A stretch of DNA of 64,000 nucleotides from Cepaea nemoralis. Its lineage: Eukaryota > Mollusca > Gastropoda > Stylommatophora > Helicidae. The notes below the pieces were generated by a model. It had not been told where the DNA came from, made no database searches, and saw only the letters and a list, made by a program, of their open reading frames with translations. The position numbers were made by a program, and so were the translations under genes. Below are positions 10,079 through 21,262 of this stretch, piece after piece (positions within the stretch are counted from its first letter, which is position 1; each line of letters opens with the position of its first letter). The stretch is taken from contig JACEFZ010018338.1 of NCBI GenBank assembly GCA_014155875.1, positions 180,001 to 244,000 of the forward strand, given 5' to 3'.

Positions 10079-11743
10079 CTCCCCTGATGTGTCTCCACCT
10101 TGCCGTGGTGGGGGAGCTTGTGTGTCCCTTCGACCCCATGTGCTTGCCGATGGATGAAAACTACATATCGGACTGCTTATGGGATAGGGGCCAGACTAAG
10201 AAAGACACAACCTGCTGCTCTGCAGGTAGACTGAGGATAGCAGTCAAAATTTTAAATCAGGCGCACGAAGGCAGAAGACCTTGGTCCGGACAAAACTCTA
10301 AGGCTCCCTGTCAAGGGCTGTGGCTGAACGCCTCTAAGCCACAAACCCTTGGATCTGAGAGCCGGGCCGATACCCACCTACCGAAAAATAGAGGCGAGAT
10401 ACTGAGCAAGCTACATGCTCAGGTCTGATACATGTTCGAAGGCTCTCAGGTGGGGGATATGAGGGATTCCTGGATGAGAGGGCCTGGCCGTTTCTCGTTC
10501 ACTGCTGCACAAAGGTAAGGTGCTGAGCCGGCAGCACATGTAGCCTACCTCGTGAGCGAGTACAAAAAGTCAGAAAAGTGCCCCAGTCGAAGGAAATGGT
10601 TACGAAAACTGTCTGTATCTAACTCATAGAGAGTGTAGAAAAAATTGGAAAAACGTCTCAATGACGTGAAATGGAACGCACGGCGAGCGAACTTATTGCG
10701 TGGTCCGAAGTCAAAAGCAAAAGCTTACCGAGTGGATGTTGCTCGCAGTCTGACCGCTCCTGGTGTGTGCTTGAGCGACCAGTGGCAAGCGAGATGCCCA
10801 ACACATGGAAGTGAGGAACTAAAGCAGCCATGAGCAGGATGTGGCAACTTCTCGGGTGAGCCCAGTCTCAGAGCAATATGTGCCGGCCCTCCAATTGTGG
10901 AAGCCTCCTTGGATAGCGAGGGAATGCCCATGGTCTGCCCCTGCCTTCCCTTGAGGGCCGACCGCGATGTCATTAATCGTTCTATCTTGACCAGCTGAGA
11001 TGTGGGCGACATCACAACAGTCTAACGTGCCTCGAAACCAGAGGAAGGCTAACCTCATTAAAAAATGCCCACCGGAAGTCGGAAGTGTCGTCCTACGAGT
11101 GGCAAACTAAAAATTGACACTACGGTCAATTACGTCCGAGTGAAATGTCTCGTCCGAATGTCTCTCGTGCTAGGAACAGCTCTGACTACCTAGTTTCCGA
11201 ATGCCGCTCTTGTTTGGAACAGCTCTGACTAGGTAGTTTTCCGAATGTCCGTCGTGCCTGGAACAGCTCTGAAGGGGGCAAAGACAAGCACATGTCCGAA
11301 CCGAAAACTCGCTGAGTGGATACCGTCTGCAGACCGGTCTGGTTTGTGCGGGAACGGCACGTGGTGAACGAAATGCCCAATATATTGAAGTGAGGATTTA
11401 AAGCAGCCATGAGCAGGACATGACGATTCCCTCGGTGAGCCCAGTACCAGGGCGCTATGTGTCGGCCCTGCAACTATGGAAGCCACCTTGGATGGCGGAA
11501 AATGCTATGGACTGTCCCTGCCTTCACTTGAGGGATGACCGAAGTCTTCAACTGTTCCAACTTGACCAGCTGGAATGGACGGTACTACAAAGTGAGAGTC
11601 TCCCAGGAATGCTAACCTGATAAAAAATGCACGCAAAAGCCGGATGTGTTGACCTAAGGGTTTCCACCCAAGGGTGCCTAACGCACACCGCAATCACATC
11701 TGAAAAAACACTCCGGATGAACGCAAAGAAGAAGAAGAAGAAG
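10079..11743 (+). mobile_element. Non-autonomous retroelement with (GAA)n tail
   Basis: The element is bounded by a 12-bp direct repeat AATCAAACATGT at 10067-10078 and 11744-11755. It ends in a run of GAA/AAG triplets, as LINE-driven retroposons do. The 5' part starts with TGTCTCCACCTTGCCGTGGTGG, a style seen in LINE 5' regions. The interior has two direct copies of a block of about 350 bp (roughly 10725-11090 and 11310-11650). The reading frames are short and mostly broken, so it is probably non-coding. A third copy of the block lies reversed at 17489-17965. Confidence 0.75.
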
Positions 11744-11759
11744 AATCAAACATGTGCCA

Positions 11760-12190
11760 TGCCGGAAAGCGTGGGCAGTCATTACTTGCCATTTCATTTG
11801 ATCACCAGAGTTGTTGATCCGCTCAGTGTTCCTGTCTCGACCATGCCATGTGGTCAAGCCTCCAGGTATTTACTTCTCAGTCTTCCCCTTGGTCTGTTCC
11901 CTTCGATCTTGCCAGTTGTCACTAAGTTCTCCAATCCATTTCTTCTCATAACATGTCCAAAATATTTTGACGTCTATGTCTAATTTCTTTAATCAATTTA
12001 CGATTTTCATTTGTCTCCTGTAGTACATGGTCATTGGTTTTTCTGTCTGTCCATAGTAATTTTTGCATGTTCTTCAGAAACCACATTTCTGCAGCCATCA
12101 AATGTTTTTCAGCTTGACTGCTCATTGTCCAAGTTTCACATCGATGATGTGTAACACAAGTAATGATTTTCCATAAAGCTGTCATGTATT
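11760..12190 (-). pseudogene. LINE reverse transcriptase C-terminal fragment
   Basis: The minus strand encodes a diverged LINE tail with CETWTMSSQAEKHLMAAEMWF, TDRKTNDHVLQE and a following NWQDRRE region with broken frames. These are landmarks of the region after the RT palm in APE-type LINEs. It belongs to a different family from the 58183-62157 element. Confidence 0.75.
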
Positions 12191-12860
12191 GTTATGTTAT
12201 CTTTGTCATGATATACCAGTAACATCACACTGTGATAGATTCCCAAACTCAAATTCTTAAACGGGACTTGAGGAATAACATATTAGAAATAATGTCTTGA
12301 AGAAATCGTAAGACATTTCATATCATTAATCATATTGAAAACCAAAATATCGAATTGATTTATATAGTTTGTTTGCATACAAATGCAGCTTACAAATCCT
12401 TTCAGACTGACTGTAGACATAAGATGGAGAATAAACTACTATCAAGTGTCAAGATAGAACAACCTGAAGTCTGTGTAGGTCAAGGTAAGATTCAGTGCAA
12501 TATAACGTCACAATTAGTGGAATATTCTTTATGGGATGTTGCAGTCAATCCCAGCATTTATTGGCTGCTTGTGATTGACTAGATAATTCTACATTTAGGA
12601 TTTCGCCATTGCTTTCTGAATGACCAAAGCCATATACCATTGAAATCAACACAACAGCAAAATGTAAATCTACTCAGACATTGGGGAAAATAAGATCATA
12701 AGTGTGACCAAGTACCCACTGGGATCTGTGCATAACTCAGTAGTTGAGCAGAGCAGGGTACTCTCTTGTCCTGACAATCAGAAATTGCTGTCAAAGGCAG
12801 AGGTAAAAGACCCCAATGGGAATATGAAAGGCAAGGGAAACCCACCACAATATCTTCCCA
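12191..12860. other. No gene; possible LINE 5' region
   Basis: A stretch with TTGCAGTCAA, CCAGCATTT and GCCATTGCTTTCTGA near 12540-12625 resembles 8733-8820. It lies upstream of the LINE endonuclease fragment and may be its 5' untranslated part. This is inference only. Confidence 0.35.
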
Positions 12861-12861
12861 A

Positions 12862-13265
12862 GACAAGTTTAAATTAGGAGTTTGGAATGTCAGGACATGG
12901 TTGAGATAATAAAGTTACATAATGTAATACAAGAAATGAAAAAAATATGAAGATTAATATCCTAGGCATGAGTCAGATGAGGTGGAGGAGATCTGGTTAT
13001 GTAATAACAAACAAATATGCAATAATTTGTTCAGAAGGTAATACATACGGTAAAGGAGTAGGGCTAATGTTTGATGAGGAAACAGCTAAATCAGTTAATG
13101 GTTATTTGATTAAATCAGATAGTTATTGTCAAATTAAAAGTCAAACTAAGAGACATTAATATTATACAAGTGTACACACTAAAAACAAGCAGCAGTGACA
13201 TGAAATTACAAACATTTTATGACATAGTAGAAATGGCGAGGCATAAAAAAATGTAACCGTGATCC
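12862..13265 (+). pseudogene. LINE endonuclease N-terminal fragment
   Basis: Encodes FKLGVWNVRT (the conserved start of the APE-type endonuclease), then ILGMSQMRW, where the usual catalytic E is replaced by Q, and GKGVGLMFDEETAKSVNGY. The frame is broken several times. It is cut off by the 61-bp tandem repeat. Confidence 0.75.
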
Positions 13266-13310
13266 AGGAGTCAGCATTTTATTAAACACGTGTTAAGAAA
13301 AATGTGATTG

Positions 13311-13637
13311 AATCTAAGATAAAGCTGCATATTTTGTAATAAGCCATTACATGTTCTTTATTGGAGGCCTAATCAAAGATATCACTGTGAGAATCTAAGA
13401 TAAGTTATTACATGTTCTTTGTTGGAGGCCCAGTCAAAGATATCACTGTGAGAATCTAAGATAAGTTATTACATGTTCTTTAGTGGAGGCCCAGTCAAAG
13501 ATATCACTGTGAGAATCTAAGATAAGCTATTACATGTTCTTTATTGGAGGCCCAGTCAAAGATATCACTGTGAGAATCTAAGATAAGCTATTACATGTTC
13601 TTTGTTGGAGGCCCAGTCAAAGATATCACTGTGAGAA
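13311..13637. repeat. Tandem repeat, 61-bp unit
   Basis: About five copies with little variation, each containing TTACATGTTCTTT, TGGAGGCC, AGTCAAAGATATCACTGTGAG and AATCTAAGATAAG. Successive copies are offset by exactly 61 bases. The unit separates the 5' and 3' LINE remnants. Confidence 0.95.
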
Positions 13638-13789
13638 CACTCTCTAGAGCTTTAAGGTAGCCAGCACTTGTTGCACCTTCCAATTTCACAATAATAAGAA
13701 ATGTCTGCCACTTTCCCTTCTCTGATAACATGAATATAATAGTAGTTCCAGCCATGATTGCTGAAATTGTTGACTGGGGGAATTTAGAA

Positions 13790-13990
13790 ATACTATCTTC
13801 AATGCAACATCATCAGTTAACAGCAATATCAAAGAAGATCTGGTATGAGGACAAGAGGATGCTCAAGAAGAAAATGGACTGACAACATCAAAGACTTTGT
13901 ACAATCACATGGAATGACACTATCCAGTGCCACTAATCCAGTTCTGAAGCGTTAACTATTCCGTCCCAGGACGCTTGACAGCAAGCATGC
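13790..13990 (+). pseudogene. LINE 3' end fragment
   Basis: Encodes GMRTRGCSRRKWTDNIKDF, the basic tail seen at the end of many APE LINE proteins, and ends in a GATGATGATC-type tail. It could be the 3' end of the LINE whose 5' part is at 12862-13265, with the middle deleted and replaced by the 61-bp repeat. Confidence 0.6.
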
Positions 13991-14622
13991 AAACAAGATG
14001 ATGATCTTCAATGATAGGTTTTTCATTGTCATCTAGGTCAAACGTATCTAGGTCAAAAACGTATACAGTATTCATTTTTGAAACAAGTAATGGAGATGTC
14101 TAATAGGGGACACAATGTATTAAAGATTATTTGTTTCTAGAACTGAATTTGAACATTCGGGCATCAGGTAAACATTTCTAGGTACCATTACAACCAGGCA
14201 CCTGGATATTTGAACCCCTGAATGGCGATGTCTCAAACAAAATCACAAGATATAAAAGTAATACTTGGTGCCAAGAGGTTACTATGTAAGTCAAGGGGGG
14301 GGGGGGGGGGGTTATGATGTAGATAGGACTAAACACAACAACATCGCTGGCTCACATGGTAGTTTGTCAGATACTGAGATTAATGCAATTCCGGTGGCAG
14401 CTGACATATAGTTTATTTCTGAGGATACACTGAGGATACACACCTAAACAAACCTCCACAGCCAGCAAAGTCACTCTGACTTATGTTAGTAGAATTCTCA
14501 TACACTGTCCACTGTGGACCGAGTGCTTAGTGACCCTTTATAAATTATGTGCAGTCCAGCTCATGGTATGCTTTGACACACTATATCCTTCTCTCTCTAA
14601 ATGCTAGCATATACAGTAGTTG

Positions 14623-14628
<6 letters not shown>
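13991..14628. other. No gene recognised
   Basis: AT-rich, with a run of 17 G at 14295-14311. I see nothing coding. Confidence 0.4.

Positions 14629-14694
<66 letters not shown>
14629..14694. repeat. (TA)n microsatellite
   Basis: Pure TA dinucleotides directly at the 3' tail of the following LINE fragment, which ends in a GATGA-type tail. Confidence 0.95.
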
Positions 14695-14697
<3 letters not shown>

Positions 14698-14699
14698 AT

Positions 14700-15905
14700 C
14701 TCATCATGTTCCTCTTGTACCTTGCGGTGTCGAGGTGAAGTATAAACTTCATGAGAGTGCCCGGTTATGGGCTTCGTATATCGACATTCCCATGGATTCT
14801 GTTATTCCCTCCGTCCAACGTTTACGTGGTCGGCCTCTTCCTCTGTTTCCATCTGGTCTGTACATCATTGCTTGTTGTGGCATGCTGTTGACTGGTAGCC
14901 TACTTGCATGGCCAAACCATTTGACTTGCTGCTTTCTAATAAAATCTAGAGCAGCTTTAACCCCCACTTTAGTCCTGATTTCTTCATTTCTGATCTTATC
15001 TCTTCTTGATATGTTGAGTATTCTTCTCAGGAACCTCATTTCTGTTGTTGTGATTTTTCTTTTCTCTTTTTCTGTCAATGTCCAGGTTTGGCATTGGTAG
15101 CACAGAGTTGGTAGGAAGATTGTGTTGTAAAGTGCTTTCTTAGTAGTTATTGATACATGTTTGTTCCTTAGTATTGGTGCCATTTGTCCAATGAGTTGAT
15201 TTGCCTTATTGCACCTATTTTCGATCTCGTCTTCTGATCTGCCATTTGATGATATTATACTTCCTAGGTACTTGAAGCTCTTTACTTGTTTCAAGGGATG
15301 TTCGTTTAGGTGAATTGTTGCTGTTTGTTCTTCTTTAGTTATAGTCATTACCTCTGTTTTGCTTGTGCTAATTTTCATGTTATGTTCCCTACACATTTCG
15401 TTTAGACTATTCATGTGGTCTTGTAATTCAGCTTCTGATTTTGCTATTAGTTCTTGGTCGTCCGCAAACAGGAGTTCTCTAATGGTTAGATTTGCAGATG
15501 GTTCTTCTTCTGTGTTCTCGTCATGCTGTATTCTTGCTGTCTCTGCTTGGCTGGTTTCTTTACATATGTTGTCTGTATATGTTATGAACAAGAGAGGGGA
15601 CAGGACACAACCTTGTCGTACTCCAGATCTTATGGTGAAGGGTTCTGAGTGTCCTCCAGTTGCTCTCACTATGCATTCACTGTTGTTGTATAAACTTCTA
15701 CATAGGTTTGTTAGATGTGTACTCACTCCATATTGTTTAAGGATTTCCCACAGCTTGTTTCTATCTACCCTATCAAATGCCTTTTCTTGGTCGACAAAGG
15801 CTAAGTAGAGTGTTTCATTGAATTCGATTGATTTTTCTATAAGTTGTCTAAGAGCAAAAATGGCGTCTGTGCATCCTTTGTTTTTCCTAAATCCAAGCTG
15901 CGTTT

Positions 15906-15908
<3 letters not shown>
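14700..15908 (-). pseudogene. LINE reverse transcriptase, 5'-truncated
   Basis: The minus strand holds a nearly intact RT from the FRKNKGCTDAIFALR segment through palm motif A (FVDQEKAFD), GVRQGCVLSPLLF, the active site LLFADDQ, SFKYLGSIIS and the C-terminal GRGRPRKRWTEGI. One frame change lies near 15726. The endonuclease and the N-terminal RT part are missing, cut exactly at an AT microsatellite. The last part recurs on the plus strand at 30690-30876, so this family is repeated in the genome. Confidence 0.9.

Positions 15909-15989
<81 letters not shown>
15908..15989. repeat. (AT)n microsatellite
   Basis: Pure AT dinucleotides between the truncated LINE and the mariner element. Confidence 0.97.
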
Positions 15990-15992
<3 letters not shown>

Positions 15993-17236
15993 GGCATTCA
16001 TTTGAAATCTGTTAGTGCCACACTGCGCATAATTGCATGCGTTGAACATGGTCATAGTCATGTGATAAGTACTGACCAGTGAATAAAAGAGCAGTTGCTT
16101 ATTGTCCCATGATGCATAGGTTCTGTTTCTGACCGTTGAGAAAATCCACGGGTTGACCCAAAATCCGTCCAAAGAAGCTCAAAGAGCAGTGATTCAGTTT
16201 CTTTCATTTGAAGGATGTCGACCAGTGGACATTCATCAAAGAATGCAGGCAGCATACGGTAACAAATGTGTGTCGAAGACAACAGTGACAGACTGGGCAT
16301 GAATGTTTCGGAAAGGACGTCAGTTCACGACAGAGCTTCAGCGTCCGGGTCAAGCATATATTGTTGCAGAAAAAACCATCGCCAAAGTTGATGCAGCAGT
16401 ACAGATGAACCGTTGTCAAAGCATACGTTCACTAGCGAAAGAATTTAATGTGTTAATTGGGACAATTCAAAAGGTCATTTGCAATATCGGAAGGTGTGTT
16501 CACAGTGGGCATCACAGATGTTGACCGACCACCAAAAAGAGGAACGCATGGGATGGTGTTTGAACCACTTGCTACGTTACAGAGTGGAGGGTGAAGCATT
16601 TCTCTTCTGCATAGTGGCAGGCAATGAATCATGGTGTCACCACTTTTAGCTGAGGAGCAAAAGAGAGAGCATGCAATGGAAGCATGCGGATCACCAAAAG
16701 CCAAAAACATTCAAGTTACAAGTTTCCGCTGGTAAGGTTATGCTGAGCACATTTTTTTTTACTATGAAGGGCTGTTGTTTGCCAACTTTAGAGAACCTGG
16801 TGTCGACATCAACTCTACCCACTACTTGCAAACACGACAAGCTGCAAAAAGCCATCAAGAATAAACGACCTTGCATGCTTTCTTGCAGTGTGATTTTGTT
16901 GCACAATAATGCTCGTCCGCATATCACAAAGATTGTGCAGGCAGCATTAACAAGGAAGAAGTGGAAAATTATGCAAGATCCAGCCTATAGTCCTGATTTG
17001 TCACCGTGTGATTTTAATTTGTTCGGACCTCTAAAAAAATAGCTCTCAAGGGGCAACGATCTTACACAGATGCAGACGTAATGAACGCAGTAAACACTTG
17101 GTTCAGTGAACAACCACAATCCTTTTTTGCGGACGGCATTTGCCACTTACCTAAGCAATGGGATGCTTGCCTGAATGCCTACGGCGACTTCTTCTGACCA
17201 ACCCATGGTGCATAATTCATTCAAAATGAATGCTTT
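15990..17236 (+). mobile_element. Mariner-type DNA transposon, inactive
   Basis: Terminal repeats are recognisable: GGGGCATTCATTTGAAA at the left against AAAGCATTCATTTTGAA from the right end reversed (about 17222-17236). The body encodes a broken mariner transposase between about 16100 and 17200. Microsatellite sequence flanks the left end, so the TA target cannot be confirmed. Confidence 0.8.
16100..17200 (+). pseudogene. Mariner transposase, dead
   Basis: Pieces in several frames follow the Tc1/mariner order. The DDD triad can be located. The first D is N in AGNESW (usually GDESW), the second is N in LLHNNARPH (usually HDNARPH), and the third is kept in SPDLSPCDFNLFGPLKK. Stops and frameshifts interrupt the N-terminal DNA-binding half, and a stop follows FGPLKK. 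Both D to N changes fit CpG to CpA decay on the coding strand. The C-terminal KQWDACLNAYGDFF segment is intact. Confidence 0.85.
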
Positions 17237-17488
17237 GTTTAATTCTACCACACCTGTTAATGTTTCTTTCATGATTTTGTAATAAAGCCATTGGAACGCT
17301 AATACTTGAAGGTAGAACTCACTTGTAAGGTACCACTGCTGAGAATCATGAATGTCCTCTCACATCAAACAGTCATTAATGTCCTCTCGCATAAAACACC
17401 AGACTTTCCATCTCTCAGTATATCCTCATTTACACACACATGTCCTCAAATGATTACAATGTTTGTGAAAATACACTTGAAGTATAAA
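17237..17488. other. No gene recognised
   Basis: Short AT-rich spacer between the mariner and the reversed retroelement copy. Confidence 0.4.
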
Positions 17489-17965
17489 TACTTCTTCTTC
17501 TGTGTTTATCCTGAGTTTTTTTTTTCCGGACGTGATTGTGTTGTGCCTGTTTACAGCAGAGCTGCATTTTTGCGCTGTTAGGCTGACACATCTGACTTCT
17601 GCTGGCATTTGTTGACTGGGTTAACCTTCCCGGGGGTTTCTTAGGACGTTTGACTCTCATTGTTGTGGTGTTATCTCCCATCCCAGCTGGCCCATATAGA
17701 ACAGCCAAAGACATCCTGGTCAGCCCTCAAGGGAAGGCAGGGGCAGACCTTGGGCATTCCCCGCCATCCAAGGTGCTTTCATAATTGCAGAGCCAACACA
17801 CAGCGCTCTGGTACTGGGTTCACCCAAGGAATTGTCATGTCCTGCACATGGCTGCTTAGCCTCACTTCCGTATATTGGGCCTTCCATTCACCATAGGCTG
17901 TTCTTCCGGAAACCAGAAGAATGCAGTGTACAGATGACATCCACATAGTGAGCTTTCGATTTGGA
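17489..17965 (-). mobile_element. Copy of the (GAA)n-tailed retroelement block
   Basis: In reverse complement this matches the repeated block of 10079-11743: the CAGCCATG.GCAGGA phrase, CCCCTGCCTTCCCTTGAGGG, CAGCTGGGATG, and the same GAA tail. It extends into about 18070 with a tandem duplication of a GTGAGCTTT...GGATTTGCTAT phrase (near 17948 and 18050). It shows that the element is a dispersed family. Confidence 0.75.
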
Positions 17966-18224
17966 CTTTCCACGTAATGGATTTGCTATCCAAGCAATAT
18001 TCCATTTTGTGCCACTAGGACACTTTTTCCACCTTTTGTGAAGCCCATACAGTGAGCTTTTGATTCAGACTTTCCACATAATGGATTTGCTATCTAAGCA
18101 ATAATCCATTTCATGTCTCTGGGAGGCTTTTGTAACCGACATACCTATGGTATGAAGTGTGGCAGTCTAAATACTTCATGCAGCTTTAAATGTCAATCTG
18201 AATGAAGTTAAAGTAAGCTGCAGT

Positions 18225-19270
18225 CAATTTGAGCTTGTTTATATCTCCAAAGAGCTTGTCCTCAAATGAAGCAGGTGTGGGCCAAAATATCTTTCTCTGT
18301 TCTGTCATTTTACCAGTTCTACAATTACATTCATTGGTATCTCCTATCTTTAGTTTATTGAACAAGTTGTATTTCAGCCTATGTCCTGTGCGGCGTCTGA
18401 AGATTGCTACTTGTTCTCTTCGGTCGAGTTTGTAATATGCATCATCCTTCTGGATGCTCTGATTCCCATTTGGCTCTATAGGTGCTTTTTATAAACCTCT
18501 TTGCCTCATTATAGGTTATGTCCACCCTCTTTTGCTAGTCTGTCAGCCTCTTCATTTCCAGGTATACTGCAATGTGATAGGATCCACTGTATTACAACTT
18601 TTTTGGATTTCTGGCATAGACCATGGAGTGCTGCTCTTAGGTCAGCTAGTTCTGTGCTGATTTTGCTCTTCAGTATTGAGACAGCTGACTTTGCATCTGT
18701 GAAGACAGCTATTTGCTTCTCTTTATTTTCCTCCATCAAGAGCATTTCTGCTGCAGTTTTCAAAATCGCTTTGAAGTTACTTGAACATTTTCCAGTTGCC
18801 ACTGACTGTTTTTTTTTCACTCCATTTTTTTTTAATTTAGAAGAATTCCTCCTCCATTTTCTATTGAATTTTTGGCTGATCCATCTGTATATGCATGGGT
18901 ACAATTGCTGCTTGGGTAATGTTCTTTTATATAGTTTAGGGTTATTTTTCTTCTTTCGGTTTCATTCTGAGTGTTCTTTTTCTCAATGCCAGGTATGTTT
19001 TCTATGATCTCAGGCTGTTGCTGCTGTCTCCAAGCTAGGAACTTGTGTGCATTGTGAATGGGTTTGACTGTTGATATGTTAAGTATGGGATCTGCCCTAA
19101 TCTTTCGTTTTAGCAGTTTCTACGCTTCAGTCTTCCCTTTCCAAAACCATTAAACGTGTTATACATAGGGTGGTCTGTCAATCTTCTAAATTTTTCTGCT
19201 TGTTGCTGGGCTGTGCTATCTCTTCTATCCTGCATTGGTTGTAAACAAGGGATCTTTTCTAGTTCATTAA
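18225..19270 (-). pseudogene. LINE fragment with RNase H domain
   Basis: The minus strand reads, with frame breaks, from a linker after the RT (AEKFRRLTDHPMYNTF) into an RNase H domain (IAVFTDAKSAVSIL, then VIQWILSHCSIPGNEEADRLAKEG) and on to the C-terminal HRLKYNLFNKLKIGDTNECNC-type zinc segment. RNase H after RT is typical of I/Jockey-group and related LINEs. Both ends are truncated. The next LINE, on the plus strand, begins directly beside it. Confidence 0.8.
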
Positions 19271-19280
19271 TAGGCGAATT

Positions 19281-20324
19281 AAGAAAATAAACTCACAGTC
19301 CCTACTGACTAAAGAACACCAACTCGCATTCAATTCAGAGGTACAAAGCATCTATGCTAACAAAGAAAGTATATCGAGCAATGCGAATATTAAAACAACA
19401 TTGAAGAAAATTGGAATTTCCTAAAAAAATACCTTGCTAAATGCTGCAACAAACACAGTCGGCTACGTACAAAGACAGAAGAAGAAGTGGCTAAGCGATA
19501 ACACCTGGACGAAGATACAAGAAAGAAAACAAGCAAAACTAACACTTCTTTCTGCAAAAGACACATCTACATATGAAACCCATAAGCAAAAATACTCTAT
19601 GTTGGATAAAGAGGTGAAATCAAGCGCACGAAAAGACAAACATAACTTTATTCACAGCCTGGCCTCCGATGCCGAAGCAGCTGCCAGAACTGGAAACAAC
19701 AGAGCCGTATTCCATATCATGAAGCAACTATGCAATCACTCACCTACACCAAATATACCCATCAAAGACAAACAAGGCAATCAATTGTTATCCGATGACC
19801 TTCAAAAGCAACGATGGACAGAACATTTCAAAGGAATATTAAATAGACCGCAGCCTGACACTGTTCCGAACCTGGATGGAGAAATTACTATGCCCCCACT
19901 AGATGCCTCCTGCGAGTCATTCACCATGGAAGAGATTAAAGCAGCCATAAAAAAATTGAAGAACAACAAAGCTGTTGGTGAAGATGAAATCTCAGGAGAA
20001 ATGCTCAAAGCAGCAGATGAGAACATGTTACAATGTCTGTTACAGCTGATCAATTAAATCTGGCAAAGCGAATCCCCACCACAACAGTGGAAAGATGGTG
20101 TAATTTTCAAACTGTCCTAAAAAGGGCGATATGTCTGATTGCAATAATTGGCGTGGTATCACTCTATTATCAGCACCAGGAAAACTTTTTTGTAGCATGT
20201 TACTTGAGAGATTGAAAAAGGCGATATATGAAAGGCTCAGAGAAGAACAAGCAGGCTTCAGACCAAAACGGTCATGCATAGACCACATTTTCACCCTCAG
20301 AATAATCATTGAAGAGTTATAATT
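19281..20324 (+). pseudogene. LINE reverse transcriptase, N-terminal half
   Basis: Encodes the pre-RT and first RT part of an APE-type LINE: WLSDNTWTKIQERKQAK, HNFIHSLASDAEAAARTGN, LKNNKAVGEDEISGEMLK and, after frame breaks near 20055, LSDCNNW-type and EEQAGFRPKRSCIDHIFTLR segments. The endonuclease is missing. The gene is interrupted near 20325 by a chimeric insert and resumes at 21263 in motif A. Confidence 0.85.
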
Positions 20325-20519
20325 CGGAATTTAGATCCTTTTATCTTCTTCGTAAATTTCGTGTGGTTTTCTGTTGCTGGAAACTTGGACAATGGGCAAA
20401 CAAGATGAAAAAATCCAATGGTGATGGAAATATAGTTTCTGGGGAATATGCAAAGAATACAATGCACATGTCAAACAAAAGAACACGACAAACAGGGGCA
20501 GGCAAACATTGACTATAGA

Positions 20520-20850
20520 TAACTCGATACAACTAATACCATTTACCATACCATGGAATTTACATCAATGGCTATGTGTTACATTTAGTCATTTAGCTCA
20601 GCCAAAACACACTCATCGTGGTTTACAAAGACGATACTGTGACTTAACGACACTTACATCTAAACCAGGTAACATGACAGAACACATAGCGACGTTACGA
20701 CAAACCTTCGACCGTATCAGGCAACACGGCCTGACTATAAAACCTAGCAAAATTGAAATTGGTTTCAATGAAATAAACTTTTTTTGGGTTATAAGATTTT
20801 TTATGGTAACATCTCAAGTGACGATAGAATTGTTTCCAAAGAAAAGAATG
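20520..20850 (+). pseudogene. Ty3/Gypsy reverse transcriptase scrap
   Basis: The segment HIATLRQTFDRIRQHGLTIKPSKIEIG is the conserved Gypsy RT stretch after the YxDD box, which survives only as a degenerate YCDL. Both sides are broken. It may derive from the Gypsy element whose end lies at 22557-23270. Confidence 0.7.
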
Positions 20851-20874
20851 ATCACATCAGGCAGAAGGCCACCA

Positions 20875-21180
20875 AACCCTACTCAAGACGACTACCACGT
20901 TATGGGCAGACAAGAACAGGTCATTCTTCTGCGCCTCAGAAAAGAACACAATAGATTACGCAACCACATGTATACAAAATTCAAGATTGGCGACTCAGCC
21001 ATGTGCTCATGTGGTTTGGCGTCGCAGACAGCAGAGCACATACTCCAGGATTGCCCAAACTACAATATATCCAGGCGAACCTTCTGGCCTAGAGAGACAA
21101 CAGTGGAAGATAAACTCTATGGACCGCTGTAGTGAACTAAAAAAGACTGTTAGATTCTGTCATCGTCTTGCTCATGTCTA
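20875..21180 (+). pseudogene. LINE C-terminal zinc segment
   Basis: Encodes RQEQVILLRLRKEHNRLRNH, then a CSCGLASQTAEHILQDCP zinc-binding motif and TFWPRETTVEDKLYG. This order marks the protein end of RNase H-bearing LINEs. It ends with a stop shortly before the host LINE resumes. Confidence 0.75.
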
Positions 21181-21262
21181 GGTACCTGAGCTCGGGTTCA
21201 CACAGGCAACAATAACTCCGTTCAAGATAATATCGAACATTTATTGTAGTTCACAGTTTTCT

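Larger units (their letters stand above)
20325..21262 (+). other. Chimeric insert inside LINE
   Basis: About 940 bp that interrupts one RT gene. It is made of a Ty3/Gypsy RT scrap and the 3' end of a different, RNase H-type LINE, listed separately. The exact junctions are uncertain by about 20 bases and I found no target duplication. Confidence 0.6.

Noticed and set aside
10645..11693. Several overlapping frames of 60-96 codons on both strands
   Set aside because: They fall inside the repeated block of the GAA-tailed retroelement and the block copies do not share a conserved frame.
15837..16172. Frame with a Tyr-Ile repeat
   Set aside because: It crosses the AT microsatellite; the real LINE frame next to it is different.
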